Part shown: positions 7,554 to 17,191 of the stretch, in pieces
How positions within the stretch are numbered: position 1 is the stretch's first letter
Layout: each line of letters opens with the position of its first letter
NCBI GenBank assembly: GCA_002722215.1
Contig: PBKX01000003.1
Location: 36,724 to 80,989, forward strand
DNA from: Flavobacteriales bacterium
GTDB lineage: Bacteria; Bacteroidota; Bacteroidia; Flavobacteriales; TMED113
Reading direction: 5' to 3'
Length of the DNA: 44,266 nt
Notes under the pieces: model-generated
Database searches by the model: none
What the model was told of the DNA's origin: nothing
The model's input: only the letters and a program-made list of their open reading frames with translations
Made by a program: the position numbers and the translations under genes

Positions 7554-10500
7554 ATGTTTCCTGAGTATAAAAACCTAAACTTGTCTAAAATATGTTCTGA
7601 GGTAAACGATTTTTGGAAAAAAGAAAATATTTTTAAAAAAAGCTTGGAGTCTAGGCCGGAAAATAATCGTTTTGTTTTTTATGAGGGGCCACCATCTGCT
7701 AATGGTTTGCCCGGAATCCATCATGTGATGGCAAGGTTAATTAAGGATATTTTTTGTAGATATAAAACGCTTTCTGGCTATCGTGTCGACCGCAAGGCTG
7801 GCTGGGACACCCACGGTTTGCCTGTTGAGTTAAGTGTCGAAAAAGAGTTGGGAATAAAAAAAGATGATATTGGTAGTAAAATTTCAATAGCTGATTACAA
7901 CGAGGCTTGTAAAAAAACTGTAATGAAATATACTGCGGTTTGGAACAAATTAACTGAATCAATGGGTTATTGGGTTGATGTTGAGGCGCCATATGTGACA
8001 TATAAAAACAAATATATTGAAAGTGTTTGGTTTTTACTAAAGCGGCTGTTTGATAAAAAATTGATTTATAAAGGATATACGATTCAACCATATTCTCCTG
8101 CTGCGGGAACTGGATTGAGCTCTCATGAACTCAATCAACCTGGTTGTTATAAGTTGGTGAAAGACCTTTCTGTTGTTGTTTTGTTTAAGGTTTTTGGATC
8201 TGAAAAAATAATTAAAACAAACAAGCCTGTTTTTTTTATGGCCTGGACAACAACCCCTTGGACCCTATTTGCAAATACAGGGCTTGCTGTGGGTAAAAAA
8301 ATAAACTATGTTTTTATAGAAACTCTCAACCCACACACAATGAAGGAGGTGGTTTTAGTTTGTGCAAAGGATTGTTTGGAAAGTTTGTTTGATGAAAAAA
8401 TAAAAAAAACGATTAGTGGTAAATTAGGGGGTGAATCATATAAAATAATTGGATCGTGTTTGGGTTCTGATTTGGTTGATTTAAAATATGACCAACTATT
8501 AAAGTATGTGCAGCCCGAAAACTTAGAGGGTGGTGCGTTCCGTGTGGTGTCTGCAGATTTTGTAAATACAACTGATGGTACTGGAATTGTTCACTTGGCA
8601 CCTACTTTTGGTGCTGATGATTTTTTGGTTGCAAAAAAAAACAAGCTGCCGGCAATGTTGGTTCTTGATAAGAACAATAACCTAACGCCAATTGTGGATT
8701 TTAATGGTCGTTTTATTGATGGTTTGGGTGAGTTTTCTGGTCGTTTTGTAAAGTCCGAATTTAGTGACAAAAAAGAAAATTCTGTTGATGTTGATATTGT
8801 TGTGAAGCTTAAAAAAGAGGGAGGAGCTTTTAGTTCTAAAAAGTATGAACACAGTTACCCACATTGCTGGAGGACAGATAAGCCTATTTTGTACTACCCG
8901 CTAAATTCATGGTTTATTCAATCAACAAAATACCGAGATTTAATGATTGAAAAAAACAAGAACATCAACTGGAAACCGAAAAGTACTGGGGATGGGCGTT
9001 TTAAAAATTGGTTGGAAAATATTAACGATTGGAATCTTTCTCGGTCTCGTTTTTGGGGTATTCCTTTGCCAATATGGAAAACGAATGATGGTTCTGAGGT
9101 GTTGTGTGTGGGCTCTGTTAAAGAACTTAAATTGTTGTGTGAGGAGTCTGTTAAGGCTGGAAATATGAAAATCAATCCGCTACATGATTTTGAGTTAAAA
9201 GATATGAGTGATGAGAATTATGAGTTGTTCGATTTACACAAAAATTGTGTCGATAAAATTGTTTTAACATCTAAAAACGGGGAACCCATGTTTCGTGAAG
9301 CAGATGTTATTGATGTTTGGTTTGACTCTGGCTCAATGCCTTATGCGCAGTGGCATTATCCTTTTGAAAACAAAGAATTAATTGATTCTGGATCTTTTTT
9401 TCCAGCAGACTTTATTGCAGAGGGAGTTGATCAAACTCGAGGTTGGTTTTTTACTCTACATGCAATTTCTGTTATGTGTTTTGATAGCGTGGCGTTTAAA
9501 AATGTTATTTCAAATGGTTTGGTTTTGGATCGTGTGGGACAAAAAATGTCTAAAAGACTTGGTAATACTGTTGATCCGTTTAGTGTTATTTCTGAACATG
9601 GCGCAGACCCTGTAAGATGGTATATGATAACAAACTCTCAACCTTGGGATAACTTAAAGTTTGATGTTAATGGTGTTGTTGAAACAAAACAAAAGTTGTT
9701 TAGTACACTTTATAATGTTTATTCTTTTTTTAGTTTGTATGCAAATATTGATGGTTTTATATATAAGGAGGATTTTATTTCTGTTAAAAAAAGACCTCTT
9801 TTAGATCAATGGATTTTGTCCGAATTAAACAACCTAATTGATATGGTTGAGAAAAATTATGAAAATTATGAGCCAACTCTTGTTGGAAGATTTATACAAA
9901 ACTTTGTTATTGATAAGTTAAGTAATTGGTATGTTCGTTTGTGTCGAAGACGATTTTGGAAGGGCCAATATGATTTTAATAAAATTTCGGCATACCAAAC
10001 ATTGTACGATTGTTTGGTTGTTGTTTCAAAACTATCTTCTCCCATTGCTCCATATTTTATGGATCGTTTATTTTTAGATTTAAATAGTTTTATTAAAAAA
10101 GAGGCGGCGGAATCTGTTCATTTGTCAAAATTTCCAAAAATTAATCAAAAATTAATCAGCCCGACCCTAAACAAAAGAATGGAGCTTACAAAAAATATTT
10201 GCTCTCTAGCTTTGTCTTTGCGAAAAAAAGAGGGGATAAGGGTTCGGCAGCCATTAAGCTCTATAACAATTTGTTTAAGTGGGGATTCTGTTAAAGAAGA
10301 TCTTTTGGTTGATTTGGTTAAATCTGAAGTAAATGTTAAAGAGGTTTGTTTTTCCGAAAAAACTAGTGATGTTGTTGAACAAAAACTTGTTGTGAACTTT
10401 CCTGTTTTAGGAAAAAAGTATGGAAAAAAAATAAAGAATATTGTCAAGCTTGTTAATGGTTTAGATTTGGATAGTGTTTTAGAGTATGAAAAAACAAAAA

Positions 10501-10901
10501 AGATCACCGTTTGTGTTGATGGTGAAGATATTTGTTTATCTAATGATGATTTAATTTTAAAAATAAAAGATATTTCCGGGGCCCTAACAGCAAAATCTGA
10601 TAATATTTTAATTAGTTTAAATACTGCTGTTTCAAAAGATCTTTTATCCGAGGGTTTTGCGAGAGAATTTATAAACAAGGTTCAAAATATGCGAAAAGAC
10701 TTAAACCTTTTAGTTATGGATAAAATTAACGTTTGTCTTGCTGGTGATTTAGAGGCTATTGAAATGATATTGGATAATAAGCAATATGTGAAAGATGAGG
10801 TTTTGGCGAACACAATAACTTCTGTTGGGGCGATTCCAAAAAACAATACTCTTTTTGAATTTAATAATTATAAAATGTATATTGCATTCGAGAACGAATA
10901 G
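7554..10901 (+). CDS. ileS: Isoleucyl-tRNA synthetase (type 2-like), signature motif GIHH
   Basis: 'FYEGPPSANGLPGIHHVMARLIKDIFCRYKTLSGYRVDRKAGWDTHGLPVE', 'SWFIQSTKYRDLM', 'GVDQTRGWFFTL', 'KMSKRLGN'; start set at ATG 7554 (MFPEYKNLNLS) rather than the track's 7488. Confidence 0.95.
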   Translation: MFPEYKNLNLSKICSEVNDFWKKENIFKKSLESRPENNRFVFYEGPPSANGLPGIHHVMARLIKDIFCRYKTLSGYRVDRKAGWDTHGLPVELSVEKELGIKKDDIGSKISIADYNEACKKTVMKYTAVWNKLTESMGYWVDVEAPYVTYKNKYIESVWFLLKRLFDKKLIYKGYTIQPYSPAAGTGLSSHELNQPGCYKLVKDLSVVVLFKVFGSEKIIKTNKPVFFMAWTTTPWTLFANTGLAVGKKINYVFIETLNPHTMKEVVLVCAKDCLESLFDEKIKKTISGKLGGESYKIIGSCLGSDLVDLKYDQLLKYVQPENLEGGAFRVVSADFVNTTDGTGIVHLAPTFGADDFLVAKKNKLPAMLVLDKNNNLTPIVDFNGRFIDGLGEFSGRFVKSEFSDKKENSVDVDIVVKLKKEGGAFSSKKYEHSYPHCWRTDKPILYYPLNSWFIQSTKYRDLMIEKNKNINWKPKSTGDGRFKNWLENINDWNLSRSRFWGIPLPIWKTNDGSEVLCVGSVKELKLLCEESVKAGNMKINPLHDFELKDMSDENYELFDLHKNCVDKIVLTSKNGEPMFREADVIDVWFDSGSMPYAQWHYPFENKELIDSGSFFPADFIAEGVDQTRGWFFTLHAISVMCFDSVAFKNVISNGLVLDRVGQKMSKRLGNTVDPFSVISEHGADPVRWYMITNSQPWDNLKFDVNGVVETKQKLFSTLYNVYSFFSLYANIDGFIYKEDFISVKKRPLLDQWILSELNNLIDMVEKNYENYEPTLVGRFIQNFVIDKLSNWYVRLCRRRFWKGQYDFNKISAYQTLYDCLVVVSKLSSPIAPYFMDRLFLDLNSFIKKEAAESVHLSKFPKINQKLISPTLNKRMELTKNICSLALSLRKKEGIRVRQPLSSITICLSGDSVKEDLLVDLVKSEVNVKEVCFSEKTSDVVEQKLVVNFPVLGKKYGKKIKNIVKLVNGLDLDSVLEYEKTKKITVCVDGEDICLSNDDLILKIKDISGALTAKSDNILISLNTAVSKDLLSEGFAREFINKVQNMRKDLNLLVMDKINVCLAGDLEAIEMILDNKQYVKDEVLANTITSVGAIPKNNTLFEFNNYKMYIAFENE

Positions 10902-10910
10902 GTTTTATAT

Positions 10911-11294
10911 ATGAAAAAAAGTGTTTCTAAGCGATATTCTGACACTGAATTGGAAAGGTTTAAAAAAATTATTTTAAAAAAAATAGATTCTGCAGAAGAG
11001 GACTTGAGGTTGTTAAAAGATTCATACAGTAACGCATCTTCGAATGGTACAGATGACACATATTCTACCTTTAAGTCTTTTGAGGAGGGATCTGAAACAC
11101 TGTCCAAGGAATCTAATACTATGCTTGCCGCTAGACAAGAAAAGTTTATTCGAGATTTAAGAAACGCTTTAATTAGAATTGAAAACAAGACTTATGGTAT
11201 TTGTAGAGAAACCGGTAAGCTTATTTCAAAAAAAAGGCTTGTTTTGGTTCCTCATGCAACATTAAGTATTGAGGCAAAAAATAAATCAAACTAA
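10911..11294 (+). CDS. TraR/DksA family regulatory protein
   Basis: 127 aa; 'ALIRIENKTYGICRETGKLISKKRLVLVPHATLSIEAKNK' typical of Bacteroidetes DksA-like proteins. Confidence 0.85.
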   Translation: MKKSVSKRYSDTELERFKKIILKKIDSAEEDLRLLKDSYSNASSNGTDDTYSTFKSFEEGSETLSKESNTMLAARQEKFIRDLRNALIRIENKTYGICRETGKLISKKRLVLVPHATLSIEAKNKSN

Positions 11295-11856
11295 TTTTGT
11301 GAAAAATTTAAGCTTAAAAATGTGGTTGCTGTTTGCAGTCATAATTTTTTTTGATCAATTTTTAAAAATTTTTATTCGAACTAATTGGTCTGTTGGGGAT
11401 GAACTTATATTGTTTGATTGGTTTATTCTTTATTTTGTTGAAAACAATGGTTTTGCTTTTGGTTTGGAGTTTTTTGGGGTTTGGGGAAAGTTTTTTTTAA
11501 CTCTTTTTCGAATTGTTTTTGTTGTTTATATTTTTCGGTGGCTTTTTTATTTATTACATATTGGAGTTCATGGTGGGGTTGTTTTTTCTTTTGTGTTAAT
11601 TTTAGCTGGGGCAACTGGGAATATTATTGATAGTGTTTTTTATGGGGTGTTGTTTGATTATGCTCCTTTGTTTTTTGGAAAGGTTGTTGATATGTTTTAT
11701 TTTCCTTTATTCTCTGGTTTTTACCCTGATTGGGTTCCTGTGGTTGGTGGAGAACCTTTTGTTTTTTTTAGATTTATTTTTAATATTGCGGACTCATCTA
11801 TTACTATTGGGGCTTTTCTTTTGTTGGTTTTTTATAAACATTTTCCTGTAAAATAA
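11269..11856 (+). CDS. lspA: Lipoprotein signal peptidase
   Basis: 'NNGFAFG', 'LAGATGNIIDSVFYG', 'FNIADSSITIG', multiple TM segments; true start may lie a few codons downstream of 11269 (overlap with the upstream gene). Confidence 0.9.
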   Translation: MRQKINQTNFVKNLSLKMWLLFAVIIFFDQFLKIFIRTNWSVGDELILFDWFILYFVENNGFAFGLEFFGVWGKFFLTLFRIVFVVYIFRWLFYLLHIGVHGGVVFSFVLILAGATGNIIDSVFYGVLFDYAPLFFGKVVDMFYFPLFSGFYPDWVPVVGGEPFVFFRFIFNIADSSITIGAFLLLVFYKHFPVK

Positions 11857-11891
11857 TAATTCTCTTTTCTAATTTTTAATTCTTTGTTTTT

Positions 11892-11899
11892 TATATTTG
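11892..11899 (+). promoter_or_regulatory. Candidate -7 element (TATATTTG) upstream of hppA
   Basis: Exact TAnnTTTG match, 26 bp before the ATG at 11926; no clear -33 TTG at 19-21 nt spacing. Confidence 0.35.
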
Positions 11900-11925
11900 C
11901 CAATCTTAACTAAATAATTATAATT

Positions 11926-14136
11926 ATGGAATTTCTAAACTCCAACATCTTATATATTGTGCCCTTTTTGGGTCTTATTGGTCTTATTGTTATGTTTATT
12001 AAATCTTCTTGGGTTTCTAGGCAAGATCCTGGTGATAAAAAAATGATTGAACTATCAAGCCATATTGCAAAGGGGGCTATGGCTTTTTTAATGGCTGAAT
12101 GGAGGGTTTTATCTGTGTTTGCCGTGTTTGCTGCGGTTGTTCTTGCTTGGTCTGGAACTTTTGAGCAAGCAAACTCTCACCCAATGATTGCTGGAGCTTT
12201 TTTGATTGGAGCTTTTTTTTCAGCTTTAGCTGGTTATTTTGGAATGAATATTGCGACAAAAGCTAATGTGAGAACAACGCAAGCTGCAAGAACTAGTTTA
12301 CCAAAAGCACTAAAAGTTTCTTTTACTGGTGGAACGGTGATGGGGGTTGGTGTTGCTAGTTTAGCTGTGTTGGGTTTAAGTGGTTTGTTTATCATTTTTT
12401 ATTTCTTTTTTGGGGGATCAGAGATAAGTCCAAACTCAAAAGAAATGATGAGAGTTTTAGAGGTCTTAGCTGGTTTTTCTCTTGGTGCTGAGTCAATTGC
12501 TCTTTTTGCTAGAGTTGGTGGTGGTATTTATACTAAAGCTGCTGATGTTGGGGCGGACCTTGTTGGAAAAGTTGAAGCTGGAATACCGGAAGATGACCCA
12601 AGAAACCCCGCAACGATTGCTGATAATGTAGGAGATAATGTTGGGGATGTTGCTGGTATGGGAGCAGATCTTTTTGGTTCGTATGTTGCTACAATTTTAG
12701 CGGCCATGGTGTTGGGTAATGGTCTTGTTTCTGATGGAAGCTTTGCTGGTCTTGGGCCTATTTTTTTACCTATGGTTATTGCTGGGTTAGGTTTAGTTTT
12801 TTCAATTGTTGGTGCTTGGTTTGTAAAGATACGTTCTGAGGAAGACTCTGTTCAAAACGCCTTAAATATAGGTAATTGGTCTTCTATTTTATTAACTGTG
12901 TTAGCTTCTTATTTTGTGGTGAAATGGATCTTACCTGAAACAATGGAGTATGTTGATGGGGCTCGAGTTATTACAAGTATGGGTGTTTTTTGGGCTATCT
13001 TTACTGGGCTTGTTGTTGGGGGATTAATGTCTGTTATAACAGAGTATTATACTGCGATGGGTAAAAGACCTGTTAATTCTATTGTGACACAGTCTTCAAC
13101 TGGTCACGCAACAAATATTATTGGAGGGTTGGCTGTTGGTATGGAGTCTACAGTTATTCCTATTTTAATTTTGTCTAGTGGTATTTTTATTTCTTTTCTT
13201 TTTGCTGGATTATATGGTGTGGCAATTGCGGCAGCAGGAATGATGGCAACAACAGCAATGCAGTTAGCAATTGATGCTTTTGGCCCTATTGCTGATAATG
13301 CTGGTGGGATTGCGGAAATGAGCGGTCTTCCAAAAAAGGTTAGAGAGCGAACAGATAATTTAGATTCTGTAGGAAACACTACTGCTGCTGCAGGAAAGGG
13401 TTTTGCTATTGCATCTGCGGCGCTAACAGCATTAGCTTTATTTGCTGCGTTTGTTCATTTAGCTGGAATTAACTCTATTGATATTTTTAAAGCTGATGTT
13501 CTTGCTGGTCTTTTTGTTGGAGCAATGATTCCTTTTATTTTTTCTTCCTTAGCAATAGCCGCGGTTGGAAGGGCTGCTATGGATATGGTAAATGAGGTTC
13601 GTCGACAATTTAAAGAAATCCCAGGTATAATGAAGGGCACAGCATCCCCCGAATACGAAAAGTGTGTAGAAATATCAACCAACGCATCTATACGTGAAAT
13701 GATGTTACCTGGTGCAATTCCTTTAATTGTTCCTGTGATTATTGGCTTCATTTTTGGACCAGAAGTTTTAGGTGGTGTTCTTGCTGGAGTTACTGTTTCT
13801 GGTGTTTTAATGGGAATTTTTCAAAATAATGCTGGTGGAGCCTGGGATAATGCTAAAAAGTCTATGGAGGCAGATGGTCAAAAAGGAACAGATTCTCACA
13901 AAGCCTCTGTGACGGGTGATACGGTTGGAGATCCATTTAAAGATACCTCCGGTCCATCTATGAATATACTAATAAAACTTATGAGTATTGTTGCGCTAGT
14001 TATAGCTCCACATATTAACAATAAAACTTATGACCCACCGGTTAATCTAGATCGGCTTATGGAAAAAAACAAGAAAGATGTTTTTTTTAAAAAAATAAAA
14101 CAAGAAAAGAGTTTTGTTAATTATTTAAATCAATAA
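11926..14136 (+). CDS. hppA: Membrane-bound pyrophosphate-energised ion pump (H+/Na+-PPase)
   Basis: '[47 protein letters not shown]', '[13 protein letters not shown]', '[13 protein letters not shown]' (K+-stimulated-type motif), '[12 protein letters not shown]'. Confidence 0.97.
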   Translation: MEFLNSNILYIVPFLGLIGLIVMFIKSSWVSRQDPGDKKMIELSSHIAKGAMAFLMAEWRVLSVFAVFAAVVLAWSGTFEQANSHPMIAGAFLIGAFFSALAGYFGMNIATKANVRTTQAARTSLPKALKVSFTGGTVMGVGVASLAVLGLSGLFIIFYFFFGGSEISPNSKEMMRVLEVLAGFSLGAESIALFARVGGGIYTKAADVGADLVGKVEAGIPEDDPRNPATIADNVGDNVGDVAGMGADLFGSYVATILAAMVLGNGLVSDGSFAGLGPIFLPMVIAGLGLVFSIVGAWFVKIRSEEDSVQNALNIGNWSSILLTVLASYFVVKWILPETMEYVDGARVITSMGVFWAIFTGLVVGGLMSVITEYYTAMGKRPVNSIVTQSSTGHATNIIGGLAVGMESTVIPILILSSGIFISFLFAGLYGVAIAAAGMMATTAMQLAIDAFGPIADNAGGIAEMSGLPKKVRERTDNLDSVGNTTAAAGKGFAIASAALTALALFAAFVHLAGINSIDIFKADVLAGLFVGAMIPFIFSSLAIAAVGRAAMDMVNEVRRQFKEIPGIMKGTASPEYEKCVEISTNASIREMMLPGAIPLIVPVIIGFIFGPEVLGGVLAGVTVSGVLMGIFQNNAGGAWDNAKKSMEADGQKGTDSHKASVTGDTVGDPFKDTSGPSMNILIKLMSIVALVIAPHINNKTYDPPVNLDRLMEKNKKDVFFKKIKQEKSFVNYLNQ

Positions 14137-15094
14137 GACTTTCTAGAATTTGAACAGTGTTGGTTGCGGCCCCCTTTCTGAGGGGGTCTGCTATCACCCA
14201 CATATTAAAGCTATTCTTTTTAGAATTATCTTTTCTTACTCTTGAAACAAAAACTTCGTTTTTTGATTTTGTGTCTATTGGTGTTTTATAGTTGTTTTTT
14301 TCACTTACAACAAGACCTTTTTGGGTTTTTAAAATACTTATTATTTCTTTTTTTGTTGTATTCTTTTTTAGTTCTATGTTTACACTTTCTCCATGACCAC
14401 CTATTGTTGGAACTCTAACTGCTGTTGCTGTTATTTTTATTTTTGATCCTAGTATTTTATTTGTTTCTTTTATTATTTTTTCTTCTTCTTTTGTATATCC
14501 GTTTGATAAAAAATCATCACAATGGGGTATAATATTTCTGTGTATTTCTTTTTTATATATCTTTTGTTTTTTTATTCCCTTTTCTTCTTCTTGAAGTTGT
14601 TCTAGTGCTAGTTGCCCTGTTCCAACAACAGCTTGATAGGTTGAAACAATCAGTCTTTTTATTTCCTTTTTTTTGTGAATTTTATTAATTGCTATAACCA
14701 GTTGTATTGTTGAGCAGTTTGGGTTTGCTATTATTTTATCTTTTTTTGTAATGATGGTTTTATTTATTTCTGGTACAATTAGTTTTATTTTTTTTTTCAT
14801 TCTAAATGCCGATGAGTTATCTACGACAATGGTTCCTTTTTTATTGAACTTTGAAGCGTATTTTAGGGATGTTTCTGATCCTGCAGAAAAAAGAGCATAG
14901 TTTGGTTTTTTTTCTATAGCATCTTTTATTGATATTATTTTATATTCTTTTTTATTAAACCTTATTTTTTTTCCTTTGTTTTTGTTTGTTGCAACAAACA
15001 AAACCTCTTTTATTTGTTTTATTTTTTTTTCCTCTAAAACCTTTATTATTTCTGAGCCAACAAGCCCTGTTGCACCAACTATTGCTATAACCAT
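14117..15094 (-). CDS. asd: Aspartate-semialdehyde dehydrogenase
   Basis: 'AIVGATGLVGSEIIKVLEE', 'VVDNSSAFRM', 'IIANPNCSTIQLVIA', 'VSTYQAVVGTGQLALEQL', 'RVPTIGGHGESVNIE'. Confidence 0.95.
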   Translation of the reverse strand: MVIAIVGATGLVGSEIIKVLEEKKIKQIKEVLFVATNKNKGKKIRFNKKEYKIISIKDAIEKKPNYALFSAGSETSLKYASKFNKKGTIVVDNSSAFRMKKKIKLIVPEINKTIITKKDKIIANPNCSTIQLVIAINKIHKKKEIKRLIVSTYQAVVGTGQLALEQLQEEEKGIKKQKIYKKEIHRNIIPHCDDFLSNGYTKEEEKIIKETNKILGSKIKITATAVRVPTIGGHGESVNIELKKNTTKKEIISILKTQKGLVVSEKNNYKTPIDTKSKNEVFVSRVRKDNSKKNSFNMWVIADPLRKGAATNTVQILESLIDLNN

Positions 15095-15135
15095 TTTTTA
15101 TTATTATAATTTTTTTTGAAATTTAACATATTATA

Positions 15136-16884
15136 TTGATGTTAAAAAAAACAAGTTTATTAAAAAGCCAAATTAACCTATTACCATCTTCTGTGGGTGT
15201 TTATATTTTTTTTAATAAAAAAAGTGTTTTATATATAGGTAAATCTAATAATATTAGGCGTCGTGTTTCCTCTTATTTTAAAAGTTCTTCTGATAAAAGT
15301 AAAATTATTACCTCTATATATACTTCTATTGATTATATTTTAGTTGATTCCGAAGAAGATGCTCTTTTTCTAGAAAACACCCTAATAAAAAAACATCAAC
15401 CAAAGTATAATGTTTTATTAAAGGATGATAAGTCTTTTCCTTGGATATGTGTTAAAAATGAGCGTTTCCCAAGAGTTTTTATTTCTAGAAAAAAAGTTAG
15501 TAATTCTGATTTTTATTTTGGACCATATGTTTCTAAAAAGATTTTAAATAATATTTTTTTCTTAATAAAAGAAAATTTTCCTGTTAGAACTTGTAATTAT
15601 AATCTTTCTGAGCAAAATATTATTAATAAAAAATATAATGTTTGTTTAGAGTATCATATGAAAAATTGTTTAGGTCCATGCTCTGGTTTTCAAAATGAAA
15701 AAGATTATAATAAAAATATTGAATCAATTAAAAAAATATTAGAAGGAAAGTATTCTTTTGTTTTAAAAGATTTAAATAAAAAAATAAAAAAATTTTCGAA
15801 AAAATTATTATTTGAAAAATGTGAATCTTTAAAAAATCAAATTATTTCATTAAAAAAAATAAAAAATAAAAGTGTTGTTGTTTCTAATAAAAATATAAAT
15901 ATTGATTGTTTTTATATTATTAGTTTAAATAGATCTTCTTATGTTAATTTTATAAGGGTTGTTGAGGGTTCTGTTGTTTATTTAAATAATTATACTTTTA
16001 AAAATAATTTATATTATACTGATGTTTCTGTTTTGGAAAATTTTATAAAAACTATTTTTTATAATTATAAAAATATATCTCAGTTTATTGTTTCTAATAT
16101 TGTTTTTCCTAATTTTTTAAATAAAAAAGTATATGTTCCTAAAAAAGGTTATAAAAAAGATCTTTTAAATTTTTCTTTAAAGAATCTTTTAAATTATATA
16201 GAGTTAAAAAACTCTAATATTAATGTATTAAATTTATTAAAGTCTGATTTAAATCTTAAAAATATACCTTTTCATATTGAATGTTTTGATGTTTCTAATT
16301 TAATGGGAACAAATACAGTTTCTTCTTGTGTTGTTTTTAAAAATGGTAAACCTGTTAAAAGTTATTATAGATCTTTTATTATTAATAATAATAATAATAT
16401 TGATGATTATATGTCTATATCAATATCTATAATAAAGAGATATAAAAATGTTTTAAAAAAAAATATTCCTAATCTTATTGTTATTGATGGTGGAAAAGGA
16501 CAATTAAAAGCTGCCAAAAAAGCTTTAAAAAAATTAAATTTAACACATATAGATTTAATAAGTATAGCTAAAAAAGAGGAACATATATATTTAAGCGATT
16601 TAAAAAAAATTATTTTAAATAAAAAATCTGATTCTTTAAAATTAATCCAGTTTTTAAGAGATGAGGCTCATAGATTTTGTTTAAGTAAGCATAGGTTAAA
16701 AAGAAATAATAGTTTTTTAAAATCGGAATTAAATAATATTAATTTAATTGGACCTAAAACTATATTTAAATTATTAAATGAATTTAAATCTATTAATAAT
16801 ATAAAAAAAGCATCTAAAAAAGATTTAATAAATACTTTAGGTTTATTAAAAGGTAATATTATATATAAACATTTTAATAATTAA
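15136..16884 (+). CDS. uvrC: Excinuclease ABC subunit C
   Basis: GIY-YIG domain 'SVGVYIFFNKKSVLYIGKSNNIRRRVSSYF', 'KNCLGPCSG', 'ECFDVSNLMGTNTVSSCVVFKNGKPVKSYYRSF', 'VIDGGKGQLKAAKKALKKL', C-terminal HhH-like region. Confidence 0.95.
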   Translation: MMLKKTSLLKSQINLLPSSVGVYIFFNKKSVLYIGKSNNIRRRVSSYFKSSSDKSKIITSIYTSIDYILVDSEEDALFLENTLIKKHQPKYNVLLKDDKSFPWICVKNERFPRVFISRKKVSNSDFYFGPYVSKKILNNIFFLIKENFPVRTCNYNLSEQNIINKKYNVCLEYHMKNCLGPCSGFQNEKDYNKNIESIKKILEGKYSFVLKDLNKKIKKFSKKLLFEKCESLKNQIISLKKIKNKSVVVSNKNINIDCFYIISLNRSSYVNFIRVVEGSVVYLNNYTFKNNLYYTDVSVLENFIKTIFYNYKNISQFIVSNIVFPNFLNKKVYVPKKGYKKDLLNFSLKNLLNYIELKNSNINVLNLLKSDLNLKNIPFHIECFDVSNLMGTNTVSSCVVFKNGKPVKSYYRSFIINNNNNIDDYMSISISIIKRYKNVLKKNIPNLIVIDGGKGQLKAAKKALKKLNLTHIDLISIAKKEEHIYLSDLKKIILNKKSDSLKLIQFLRDEAHRFCLSKHRLKRNNSFLKSELNNINLIGPKTIFKLLNEFKSINNIKKASKKDLINTLGLLKGNIIYKHFNN

Positions 16885-17191
16885 ATTGTTAATATCTTAT
16901 TGTTTAAATCTATATGTTTATTAACAGTTTTTAGTTGTTTATTTTTAATAAAATTTAATATTTAATATTTTAAATATTTATTAAATTCTTTTTTTAGTTT
17001 ATTAACAATTTTTTAATAATTATTTATAAAAAATTTAATTGTTAATTATTATTAATTACTTAATAATAATGTTAATTATAATCATATAATATATTTTATT
17101 AATTATTAATTATTATTAATAATTAATAATTACAATAAATATTAAATTAAGTTATTATATAAATTAACAATACATATATATATATAATTAT
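16885..17191. other. Extremely AT-rich intergenic region between convergent genes, candidate replication-terminus zone
   Basis: Manual count: 20 G/C in 307 nt (about 6.5% GC). Strand composition changes from G/T-rich (left) to A/C-rich (right) around here. Confidence 0.55.
17100..17132. repeat. Perfect inverted repeat, 16-bp arms with a 1-nt centre
   Basis: TAATTATTAATTATTA-T-TAATAATTAATAATTA; arms checked base by base as reverse complements. Confidence 0.85.

Noticed and set aside
7741-9615. Several antisense or out-of-frame ORFs (116, 62, 60, 85, 73, 77 aa) within ileS
   Set aside because: They lack family motifs and are explained by the open frames of a biased-composition 1100-codon gene.
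10145-11188. Minus-strand ORFs of 177 and 106 aa opposite the ileS 3' end and the dksA-like gene
   Set aside because: Low-complexity Ser/Phe/Leu-rich translations mirroring Lys/Asp/Glu-rich sense coding; no motifs.
12077-13751. Minus-strand ORFs of 60, 91 and 98 aa inside hppA
   Set aside because: Antisense shadows of a highly conserved membrane protein; no independent support.
17067-17077. TAATGTTAATT, 9/11 match to the E. coli dif XerD half-site TTATGTTAAAT
   Set aside because: The region is about 93% A/T, so such matches are expected by chance, and the adjacent XerC-side arm shows no convincing match. Not called as dif.
16885-17191. Possible replication origin
   Set aside because: The skew changes from G/T-rich to A/C-rich along +, the direction expected for a terminus; no dnaA, dnaN or DnaA-box cluster is visible.
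16885-17191. Possible CRISPR or tandem-repeat array in the AT-rich spacer
   Set aside because: TAA/TTA-type low complexity only; no regularly spaced direct repeats or cas genes.
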